Assembly (NCBI GenBank): GCA_001898505.1 | Contig: MKTZ01000010.1 | Span: 1-64,000, forward strand | Origin: Sphingobacteriales bacterium 50-39 | GTDB lineage: Bacteria > Bacteroidota > Bacteroidia > Chitinophagales > Chitinophagaceae | Reading direction: 5' to 3' | DNA: 64,000 nt | Shown here: one piece after another, positions 26,394 to 33,181 of the stretch | Numbering within the stretch: position 1 is the stretch's first letter | Layout of the letters: each line of letters begins with the position of its first letter | The notes under the pieces: model-generated | Databases searched by the model: none | What the model was told of the DNA's origin: nothing | What the model saw: only the letters and a program-made list of their open reading frames with translations | Position numbers and translations under genes: made by a program

Positions 26394-29300
26394 TTAGAGT
26401 GAGAAATTTAAGCCAACCACCAAGCTCCTTGGTGTGGGGTAAGGGATATATTCGATGGAACGGGAAGGATAGCCGCCCTGGCTCTTGTCGATGTTAACTT
26501 CCGGATCGAAGCCGGAGAATTTAGTGATGACGAAGAGATTGGAGCCAGCCACATAAACGGTTGCGTTCTTGACGAACTGACCGATGTTCCCGATGTTATA
26601 GGAGAGGTTGGCATTTCTCAGCTTAAAGAAGTTGCCACTTTCCAGGAAGCGGGAGTTAGCTGCCACGGGGCTGCTAAGCTTTTCCGCTGAGTTGTAGGCT
26701 TTCTTATCGATGTTCCTACCCTGGAGAAGACCTGCGATGTTGGAAACGGAGGTAGCCGTGTTATTGTAGATCAGGAACCCGCCGGAGCCGCCACCATTGA
26801 TAGTAAGGGTCAGCTTTTTATAGCGGAGGGTTGTGGATCCACCGTACAGCCATTTGGGGTTGGGGTCGCCGGCGAAGCTGGGGTTAGCTTCGTAGGTCTG
26901 GTTGCCATTCTGATCGAAACCGGTGAATTTCTTGAGGAAGAACTCATCAACCGGCTGGTTGTTTGTGATGATCTGACCCAGCGTACCGGATACGCCCTGG
27001 CCGTTGATCTGGCCTGTGTTGATCTTGAGGGCCGTATGTCCGTCGCTGGTAACGAAATTCGTGATCTTGTTGCTGTTGCGCGCCAAATTAAATGTCAGGT
27101 CCCATGTAAAATCCTGCTGGTTGACGATATTGGCATTGACGGACACTTCAACTCCTTTATTGATCAGGTGACCGGGGAGGTTGATCCAGTAGGTGGCGGC
27201 TGGGCCGGGCTGAATGGTAATGTTCTGAAAGAGCAGGTCGGTAGTGTTCTTGTTGTAATAGTCGATGGTGAAATTGAGCCTGTTCTTCAGGATACCGAAG
27301 TCAAGACCGATGTCGTATTGTTTTGTCTGTTCCCATTTCAGGTTGGGGTTGGGGACGTTGGTTTGTGCTGCGCTGTTGAAGCTAAAGAAAGAGAACTGGG
27401 CGATGGAAGCACCTGCCGGGAAGTCCTGGCTACCGGTGATGCCCCACGTGCCGCGAAGGGCCATTGCGCTGAATGCGGTGCTGTTCTTAAGGAAGTCCTC
27501 GTTGATAAGGTTCCATTTTGCACCGAAGGAGGGGAAATAACCGTATTTGTTATTAGACCCGAACTTACTGGAGCCATCCGCGCGGAAGGTACCGGTGAAG
27601 TAATATTTATCCTTGTAGTTCAGAGCGGCGCGTACGAAGTAAGATTGTACTTCTGTCGTGATGTCCCTGAATATTACGGGATTGCTGACAGATTTCGCAT
27701 CCTGCATGATATCGGTGTACTGGGCATTCAGAAGCTGTTTTTCGTTGAGATTGAAATTGAAGCCCTGGCCTACTTGCAGGGAGTTGCTGAAATTGGATTT
27801 CCAGTATTCAAAACCTGCCAGGGCGTCCAGGTTCAGGTCGGAGGAGATATCGGAGTTCCAGTGCAGCGTATGGGTGAGCACTTGAGACGTAAGGCCCGCT
27901 CCACCTATGATCCCGACACCTGCTCCATCGATAGGGCTGAAACCGCGGATGAAGCCGTCGACGTTGGTATTACGTGTACCATTGCTCTCGTTGACAGAGT
28001 AGAGGAATTTGTAATCCAGATGAGGTATTATCTTGTATGTCGCAGAGATATTGCCCAGGAACGAATTTACTAAAGCTACGTCGTTATAGGCTTTTATCAG
28101 GGAAAGGGGGTTACCGACGCCATTGCCCGATACGAAGAAACTACCGTCGGGGTTATAGTATCCCTGTGTGGGGTTCCACTGGAGGGCAGAGCTGATCAGG
28201 TTACCTGCGGAACCGGCGGTGTTGGACGCCAGCACGATATTTTCCTGGGTGTGGGCGGCAATAAGGCCGAAGTCAATGGTGAGCTTTTTATCTAAGAACT
28301 TATAGGACCCGGCGAAGTTGCCGATGTATTTATCGAGCTGGTTGGTCTTGATGAAACCGGGGGTTTTGGAAGCCAGCAGGGAGGCACGGAACTTGCCATT
28401 TTCGTTGCCGCCGCTGATAGCAACATTATAGTTCTGGATAGTGGAATGCTGGGTGATATCTTTCAACGGATCGACGCTGCCGCCGTGGTCCAGTGAGTTG
28501 GTCAGCGTATCCAGCTGATATTTTTTCAATGCGCCCCTGAATTCACCGGTGGTGAGGTTATCATATCTCTTCATATAGCCAACGTTCCAGCCTTCGGAGA
28601 GGCCTGCTTCGAGCTTGATCCCGGAGGAGCTGCCTTTTTTGGTGGTGATCACGATCACACCGTTGGCGCCTCGGGAACCGTAGATCGCGGTAGAAGAGGC
28701 ATCTTTCAGGATGGTGATGTCGGCAATATCATACGGATTGATGTAGAGCAGCGGGTTTGCATCGGGAGTGGTACCGAAACCGCCGATGCCCAGGTTAAGT
28801 ACCGGGCGGGCATTGCGACCATCCAGGATCACTCCGTCGATGACGTAAAGGGGGTTGCCAGTACCGCGGATGGTGCTGTTACCGCGGATCTTTATGGTTG
28901 TTGCCGTACCGGGCTGACCGCTGTTGTTGACGATCTCAAGGCCGGAAACCTTGTTTTGCAACAACTGGTCGGGGGAGGTGATGACGCCCGTGTTGAATTC
29001 CTTGGAAGTTACCGTAGTAACGGAACCTGTAAGGTCTTTTTTCTTTACTCCCTGGTAGCCAATAACGACTATTTCGTTAAGGTTGGACTGGGCAGTTGCC
29101 AGCGATACATCGATGGCAGTCTGCTCACCGATGGATACTTCCTGCTGGGTGAAGCCGACCGAGCTAATGACAAGTGTCTTTGCAGTAGTCGGGATCGTCA
29201 GCTTGTAAGTGCCGTCCGCAGCTGTGGAAGCTCCGCCTTTGGTGCCTCTAGCTGTTACTGTGGCGCCCTGAATGGGATTGCCTTTGTCGTCAGTAACCTT

Positions 29301-29399
29301 ACCAGTAATTGTTTTTGTTTGGGAGAATGCAGTTAGTGTGAAAAATACACATAGTAGGAGAATACTTACCCTTTTGGCAAGCAAGCGTTGAATGGTCAT
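26394..29399 (-). CDS. SusC/RagA-family TonB-linked outer-membrane transporter
   Basis: A 1001-residue TonB-dependent barrel. The signal peptide ends near TAFSQ (about residue 27). A carboxypeptidase-regulatory-like domain covers about 28-105 (GKVTDDKGNPIQGATV), followed by the TonB-box region (NEIVVIGYQ) and the plug (about 120-235, including SGLEIVNNSGQPG and IRGNSTIRGTGNPLYVIDG). The barrel carries the SusC-type segment DASSTAIYGSRGANGVIVIT. The C-terminus ends in aromatic LVVGLNFSL, typical of outer-membrane barrels. It imports oligosaccharides together with the SusD partner encoded next. There is no N-terminal secretin/STN domain, so regulation by an anti-sigma factor is not expected. 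A candidate promoter lies just upstream. Confidence 0.97.
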   Translation of the reverse strand: MTIQRLLAKRVSILLLCVFFTLTAFSQTKTITGKVTDDKGNPIQGATVTARGTKGGASTAADGTYKLTIPTTAKTLVISSVGFTQQEVSIGEQTAIDVSLATAQSNLNEIVVIGYQGVKKKDLTGSVTTVTSKEFNTGVITSPDQLLQNKVSGLEIVNNSGQPGTATTIKIRGNSTIRGTGNPLYVIDGVILDGRNARPVLNLGIGGFGTTPDANPLLYINPYDIADITILKDASSTAIYGSRGANGVIVITTKKGSSSGIKLEAGLSEGWNVGYMKRYDNLTTGEFRGALKKYQLDTLTNSLDHGGSVDPLKDITQHSTIQNYNVAISGGNENGKFRASLLASKTPGFIKTNQLDKYIGNFAGSYKFLDKKLTIDFGLIAAHTQENIVLASNTAGSAGNLISSALQWNPTQGYYNPDGSFFVSGNGVGNPLSLIKAYNDVALVNSFLGNISATYKIIPHLDYKFLYSVNESNGTRNTNVDGFIRGFSPIDGAGVGIIGGAGLTSQVLTHTLHWNSDISSDLNLDALAGFEYWKSNFSNSLQVGQGFNFNLNEKQLLNAQYTDIMQDAKSVSNPVIFRDITTEVQSYFVRAALNYKDKYYFTGTFRADGSSKFGSNNKYGYFPSFGAKWNLINEDFLKNSTAFSAMALRGTWGITGSQDFPAGASIAQFSFFSFNSAAQTNVPNPNLKWEQTKQYDIGLDFGILKNRLNFTIDYYNKNTTDLLFQNITIQPGPAATYWINLPGHLINKGVEVSVNANIVNQQDFTWDLTFNLARNSNKITNFVTSDGHTALKINTGQINGQGVSGTLGQIITNNQPVDEFFLKKFTGFDQNGNQTYEANPSFAGDPNPKWLYGGSTTLRYKKLTLTINGGGSGGFLIYNNTATSVSNIAGLLQGRNIDKKAYNSAEKLSSPVAANSRFLESGNFFKLRNANLSYNIGNIGQFVKNATVYVAGSNLFVITKFSGFDPEVNIDKSQGGYPSRSIEYIPYPTPRSLVVGLNFSL

Positions 29400-29427
29400 A
29401 AAGCAAAAGTTTAGCTATATTAAGAAC

Positions 29428-29460
29428 CTAAGTTAAAAAAATTAAATTTTACTTAACAAA
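29428..29460 (-). promoter_or_regulatory. Candidate promoter of the susCD operon
   Basis: On the minus strand a TTTG (29457-29460) is followed after 21 bp by TAACTTAG (29428-29435), which matches 7 of 8 positions of the Bacteroidota -7 consensus TAnnTTTG. A transcript would start about 22 bases before the susC ATG. The region is strongly AT-rich. Confidence 0.4.
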
Positions 29461-29555
29461 TTTTTTTTGAAATCTGTCAAAACCAGGTTACTAAGGATGG
29501 AGACAAGTGGGTATTGGTCAATGCTGCATAGGATAAATAAAAATATGTACGGCCC

Positions 29556-30266
29556 TTAGAATGCGTCGCTGAGAATCCTGGTTTTCAGCTGTAAAACAGA
29601 GTAGTAGGGGGCCGGGTCTTCGGCCAGGGTCCAGGTCATATCATCCTCCCCGAACTGATAATGCCGGCCTTTTAGGGGGGGGGAGTGGGCGGGTAGGGTG
29701 GTAGTGGCCCTTGCCATGGTAAAGATGTCGATGGGGGTAGTTGACGATGGATAGGCCTGGTGGAGGGCCTGAAGGATGGCGCGGAGGGTGGCGCCGGAGG
29801 TGAGGACATCGTCGATGATCAGCCAGTGGCCGGGGGGACTGGGAAGGGGGTAGGTGGTGTCGATGCGGTAGAGTCCCTGGAGGGCTTCTTCCCGCCGGGG
29901 TTTTGAAAATAGTTTTATGGGCTGATTGGGGTGGGTCTTTTGGAGGATTTGGGGATGATAATGGTGCCGGAGGTGGTGGGCGAACTGTTGTCCCAGGAGG
30001 TCGAGCGAGGAGGGGTTGGGTGAAACGGTGATCTCATGATGATGGAGGGCGCGTATGATGGTGGCGCCTGGCGGGATGGGGGCCTGGGCGAATAGCTCCA
30101 GGGAGCAGTCGAGCCATCCTTCGAGGTCAGGCTGTCTTCCTTTTTTAAATCTCAGCAGGCTATGGGAGAGGTTGTCGCGGCCGGCGGATGCGGGGAGGTA
30201 GTGGCACAGGTAATAATGCGAATAGAGATGCTGGTTATAGGATAGGTAGGTGTGGTGGAGAGGCAT
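29556..30266 (-). CDS. ComF-like phosphoribosyltransferase without zinc finger
   Basis: A 236-residue type I phosphoribosyltransferase. The PRPP-binding loop WLIIDDVLTSGATLRAIL (about 148-165) carries the two acidic residues and the Thr/Ser/Gly loop of the family. ComF proteins normally begin with a CxxC...CxxC zinc finger; here the N-terminus (HTYLSYNQHLYSHYYLCHYL) is His/Tyr-rich and lacks it, so assignment to ComF is tentative. Possible functions are nucleotide salvage or a DNA-uptake-linked role. The protein is unusually His- and Pro-rich. The gene is divergent from the ECF sigma gene and shares its upstream region; no clear partner is seen. Confidence 0.7.
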   Translation of the reverse strand: MPLHHTYLSYNQHLYSHYYLCHYLPASAGRDNLSHSLLRFKKGRQPDLEGWLDCSLELFAQAPIPPGATIIRALHHHEITVSPNPSSLDLLGQQFAHHLRHHYHPQILQKTHPNQPIKLFSKPRREEALQGLYRIDTTYPLPSPPGHWLIIDDVLTSGATLRAILQALHQAYPSSTTPIDIFTMARATTTLPAHSPPLKGRHYQFGEDDMTWTLAEDPAPYYSVLQLKTRILSDAF

Positions 30267-30367
30267 AGTATGTCCTTTGGACGAGCCGTCTTCGGCGGCT
30301 CCGGTAGTCTAAAGTACGATTATTTAGAAACTCCGTTTAAGTTATCCAATCGGGATATTATTATTTT

Positions 30368-30397
30368 TTTGCAGATATGTGATTTAAGCTATAATTT
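30368..30397 (+). promoter_or_regulatory. Candidate promoter of the ECF sigma gene
   Basis: A TTTG (30368-30371) is spaced by 18 bp from TATAATTT (30390-30397), close to the Bacteroidota TTTG-N19-TAnnTTTG consensus with only the final base different. Transcription would begin about 28 bases before the ATG at 30431. Confidence 0.4.
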
Positions 30398-30430
30398 ACC
30401 TGAACAACCATTAACCCGTAAACCTCTCCT

Positions 30431-30988
30431 ATGACGATACAAAACGCTGCAGATGTTGTTTCCCGGCTGAAGAAGGGCGACACGAGGGCTCTCCATGAGC
30501 TTCATGATCTATATTATCCCGCACTTTGTCATTTTGCTATAAGTCTGTTGGGGGACATTCCGGCGGCAGAGGATGTCGTTACGGAGGTGTTTGTCACGTT
30601 GTGGAAGAAGAACCAGGATTTTGAGACGCTGCAGAACATCAAGGCATTTTTGTATATCAGTACGCGCAATGCCTGTCTCAATTATATAAAACGGCTGCAA
30701 AGGGATTCTGTCATGAAGTCGGGTCTTTCCAATTATCTTTCTACGGAACACGAAGAGTTTGTGTTGAATGAGATGATACGTGCGGAGGTATTGCAGCAGA
30801 TATATGATGCGATAGAGGCATTACCTTCCCGATGTAAGAAGGTTTTTAAGCTATGCTATGTGGAGGGTTTGAGCAATTCGGAGGTAGCGGAGCGGTTTTC
30901 CATATCTGTCAACACGGTGAAAAATCATAAGGTAAAGGCATTGGGTCTGCTAAGGCTCAAATTTTTGAATACTCCTTCTATGATGTAG
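30431..30988 (+). CDS. ECF-type RNA polymerase sigma factor
   Basis: A 185-residue sigma-70-family regulator of the extracytoplasmic-function type. Region 2 runs from about 25 to 90 (LHDLYYPALCHFAISLLGD, AEDVVTEVFVTLWKK, and the AFLYISTRNACLNYIK helix that melts the -10). Region 4 is at about 128-178 (LPSRCKKVFKLCYVEGLSNSE, then SISVNTVKNHKVKALGLL, the HTH). Length and composition fit the large ECF10-like group of Bacteroidota, usually paired with a FecR anti-sigma and a SusCD pair. No FecR gene follows here, and the closest SusCD pair lies 1 kb away on the other strand, so its regulon is unknown. Its 3' end may overlap a small convergent membrane-protein gene. Confidence 0.92.
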   Translation: MTIQNAADVVSRLKKGDTRALHELHDLYYPALCHFAISLLGDIPAAEDVVTEVFVTLWKKNQDFETLQNIKAFLYISTRNACLNYIKRLQRDSVMKSGLSNYLSTEHEEFVLNEMIRAEVLQQIYDAIEALPSRCKKVFKLCYVEGLSNSEVAERFSISVNTVKNHKVKALGLLRLKFLNTPSMM

Positions 30989-31150
30989 GCCCTGGCTTTT
31001 GTCCATACCTTCTCTCAATCTGGCTTCGACCTTTACCAGGCGGAAGAGGATAAGCAAAGGGATCAGGGTTGCGGTAACGCACCAGGGGGTAAAGAATACC
31101 ACCAATGAGGCGAGGACGCCCAGCAGGAAGAAAAATAAGCATTTCAACAT
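30950..31150 (-). CDS. Small hydrophobic membrane protein, hypothetical
   Basis: An ATG at 31150 opens a 66-residue frame: MLKCLFFFLLGVLASLVVFF followed by TPWCVTATLIPLLILFRLV, giving two likely transmembrane helices with a short turn, then a charged Lys/Arg/Glu tail (KVEARLREGMDKSQGLHHRR). The hydrophobic pattern and the positive-inside tail look like a real membrane protein rather than chance. I recognise no family. It runs convergent to the sigma factor and overlaps its last 39 bases, which reduces confidence. The frame remains open upstream of the ATG, but that part has no coding character. Confidence 0.4.
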   Translation of the reverse strand: MLKCLFFFLLGVLASLVVFFTPWCVTATLIPLLILFRLVKVEARLREGMDKSQGLHHRRSIQKFEP

Positions 31151-31365
31151 AGTTCTTTTTTTACCATAACTGGACGATGGTCGTATTGTTATGTACGAAT
31201 GGCGGGGATTGGGATAAATACAAAGAATGGCGAAATGGGGGGTAAGGGAACTGCTTAAAAAAACATTTGGAGGTGGCCACAATTATTTCTTTTGTGCTAC
31301 CGTTAATAATCTGGTTTTTCATAGGATATTGGATTTTAAACGGGGCTGAATTTCTATTCCGGCCC

Positions 31366-31453
31366 TTTTTTTTTGCCTGGCCCTTTGGGAAAAGTAGGTC
31401 CAGGCAAAAAAAATCTAATGATGGCGCTACGCGCGCGCCGGCCCGTGGCCGGC
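31366..31453. repeat. Inverted repeats upstream of the HD gene
   Basis: Two hairpin-forming elements lie close together. The first is a 14-bp arm pair built from a T run plus GCCTGG (31366-31380) and CCAGGC plus an A run (31400-31413). The second is GCCGGCC-CGT-GGCCGGC at 31437-31453, a perfect 7-bp stem with a 3-nt loop. The T and A runs are on the wrong sides for an intrinsic terminator. They sit in the stretch that would encode an N-terminal extension of the HD protein. Confidence 0.5.
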
Positions 31454-31509
31454 AAGTGCTATTACCAAGTATTGATACGGATCTCTCCGGTTCGTCGTAT
31501 TTTCGGGCC

Positions 31510-32178
31510 ATGCAAAATCAGGATACGGCAGTATGGGAAGCAAAATTTACCGATTATTTAAGGACCAATGCACATACAAAGGATGGCTCTCACGATCTGG
31601 GTCATTTTATCCGGGTATGGAAAGCGGCGCAGTATATCAACCGGGAGGAGGGAAATGTAGCCGACCCCTTGGTGCTGCTGGCATCTGCCTATTTTCATGA
31701 CCTGGTGTCCCTACCAAAGAATTCCCCTGAAAGAAGCTCCTCTTCCCGCCTGAGTGCGGAGAGGACGGTGGTGCTGCTGACGGAAGTTTTTACCGGCTTC
31801 CCCCCCGAGAAGGTGGAGGGGGTTCGGCATGCTATTCATGCGCACAGTTTTTCTGCGCAGGTGGAGCCGTTGACCCCGGAAGCGAAGATCCTGCAGGATG
31901 CGGACAGGATGGAGGCGTTGGGCGCGATCGGACTGGCGCGGGTATTTTACACGGCCGGGGTGCTTCATCAGCGTCTTTTTGACGGGAATGACCCGTTGGC
32001 GCTACACCGGGAGCCGGATGACCAGCGATATTCCCTGGATCACTTTGCAGTGAAGCTGTTCAGGCTGCCTGCCCTTATGAATACGGCTACGGGCAGGAGA
32101 CTGGCCGACGAGAAAGTCGAATATTTGCGACAATTCCTCCAGAAGATCGAGGGGGAAATTGCGGGAAGGTTCGACTAA
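31510..32178 (+). CDS. HD-domain phosphohydrolase
   Basis: A 222-residue HD-superfamily metal-dependent hydrolase. Metal ligands are seen as HDLGH (about 28-32, counted from the ATG at 31510), FHDL (the HD pair, about 63-66) and QDADRMEALGAIG (about 123-135), which fits the soluble YedJ-like HD group of about 210-230 residues. Such enzymes hydrolyse nucleotides or phosphoesters in the cytoplasm; the substrate is unknown. I chose 31510 because it gives the family length. A frame opening with TTG at 31267 would add 81 residues with one hydrophobic segment and a basic Pro/Arg region through two inverted repeats; that is possible but less likely. The stop overlaps the convergent thioesterase stop by 4 bp. 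Confidence 0.78.
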   Translation: MQNQDTAVWEAKFTDYLRTNAHTKDGSHDLGHFIRVWKAAQYINREEGNVADPLVLLASAYFHDLVSLPKNSPERSSSSRLSAERTVVLLTEVFTGFPPEKVEGVRHAIHAHSFSAQVEPLTPEAKILQDADRMEALGAIGLARVFYTAGVLHQRLFDGNDPLALHREPDDQRYSLDHFAVKLFRLPALMNTATGRRLADEKVEYLRQFLQKIEGEIAGRFD

Positions 32179-32603
32179 ACAGTTCGGGGCGTCAATACCT
32201 GCCGGGCGAATTCTTCCAGCTCCGGCGTAAGATTGTCCTTCTTTCCGGTATGAAGATTTATCTGGGTGAATTTTGAGAGCAGAACGGCCTTTAGGTTTTG
32301 CCCGTCCTTATCATACATCTGCATCTCGACTTCGAGATAATTGTCCCCATAGCCTACCAGGGCGGATTGGATGCAGACCGTGTCATTGTAGGAGACAGCC
32401 CGGATGTATTGTACCTCATGGCGGCTGACGACAAAGCCGATGCCTTTTGCCGCCCATTCCTTCAGATCGATGCTGTAATGTTCTTTCAAATGGTCTTCCC
32501 GGGCATTAAGAAAATAATCGATATATCTGCTGTTGTTGAGGTGTCCGAAAGGGTCGCAATCATTGAATCGTATGGTGTAAAATGTCCTGGGTTTTGTCTC
32601 CAT
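32175..32603 (-). CDS. Acyl-CoA thioesterase of the 4HBT hot-dog family
   Basis: A 142-residue single hot-dog domain. The catalytic motif NDCDPFGHLNNSRYIDYF (about 14-31) holds the active-site Asp of the 4-hydroxybenzoyl-CoA/YbgC-type thioesterases, and the central strand carries the usual aromatic-rich pattern (YGDNYLEVEMQMYD). It would hydrolyse a short or medium acyl-CoA in the cytoplasm, with specificity unknown. The gene is divergent from the MerR regulator, 72 bp apart, so it is a plausible regulatory target (inference). It ends within 4 bp of the HD gene stop. Confidence 0.85.
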   Translation of the reverse strand: METKPRTFYTIRFNDCDPFGHLNNSRYIDYFLNAREDHLKEHYSIDLKEWAAKGIGFVVSRHEVQYIRAVSYNDTVCIQSALVGYGDNYLEVEMQMYDKDGQNLKAVLLSKFTQINLHTGKKDNLTPELEEFARQVLTPRTV

Positions 32604-32632
32604 AAAATCGTATTTTGAGCAAACATAACCCC

Positions 32633-32646
32633 TGGAGTATAGTCCA
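32633..32646. promoter_or_regulatory. Candidate MerR operator
   Basis: The sequence TGGAGTATAGTCCA is a dyad with one mismatched pair, close to the GGAGT-ACTCC core seen in MerR-family operators. It lies 30 bp before the merR-type start and 30 bp before the divergent thioesterase start, so one site could serve both. Confidence 0.35.
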
Positions 32647-32675
32647 TCCTATCCTTTCTTTCTAAAAAAAATTTT

Positions 32676-33068
32676 ATGCTGATCGGCGAATTATCTAAAA
32701 AGTCGGGTTTTAGCAGGGACACTATCCGATTTTATGAAAAAATTGGTCTTATAAAGCTGGAGGACGACCTGCGGGACAGGTATCAATTTAAGGATTATCC
32801 GGAGGGTGTGCTCAAGCGGCTGCTGGCTGTCCGGAGGATGAAGGAGTATGGCTTTACGCTACAGGAGACGAGGGGGCTGTTCCTCCTGTTCGAAGAGGGG
32901 GTACTGGACCCCGAGAGAGGGGTACGGTATGTGGAGCGAAAGATAAGGCATATAGAACAACAGATCAATGAGTTGACGGTGGTCAAGGCAAAGCTGCAGG
33001 AAATAGTGGACCGGCCTTCCGACGAGCTCTGTCCCATCGATAAAGTTTTGCATGCAATGAATTGTTAG
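32676..33068 (+). CDS. MerR-family transcriptional regulator
   Basis: A 130-residue regulator. The N-terminal winged HTH starts at residue 3 (IGELSKKSGFSRDTIRFYEK), with the second wing FKDYPEGVLKRLLAVRRMKE. A long dimerization helix follows (about 80-112, RHIEQQINELTVVKAKLQEI). The C-terminus ends with DELCPIDKVLHAMNC; the two Cys could bind a metal or thiol reagent, but the CxHx/CxC loop of metal-type MerR proteins is not clear, so the inducer is open. The protein would bend the spacer DNA of target promoters. The divergent thioesterase is the obvious candidate target. Confidence 0.88.
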   Translation: MLIGELSKKSGFSRDTIRFYEKIGLIKLEDDLRDRYQFKDYPEGVLKRLLAVRRMKEYGFTLQETRGLFLLFEEGVLDPERGVRYVERKIRHIEQQINELTVVKAKLQEIVDRPSDELCPIDKVLHAMNC

Positions 33069-33070
33069 TC

Positions 33071-33090
33071 AATTTGTTGGAATTTGTTGG
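33071..33090. repeat. Tandem 10-bp repeat
   Basis: The decamer aatttgttgg occurs twice in direct succession, just after the MerR-type stop and 92 bp before the T9SS cargo gene. Too short to interpret; it could be a regulatory site of that gene or chance. Confidence 0.4.
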
Positions 33091-33181
33091 CGTATCCCGG
33101 ATGCCCGTTTGAAAATTTAATAGAATGGCCAGTCAACTTTACCTTAAATTCTCTCGTATTCGTTAAGGATAAACATACCTG

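Noticed and set aside
31366-31413. T-rich/A-rich inverted repeat as a transcription terminator
   Set aside because: The T run precedes and the A run follows the stem, the reverse of an intrinsic terminator.
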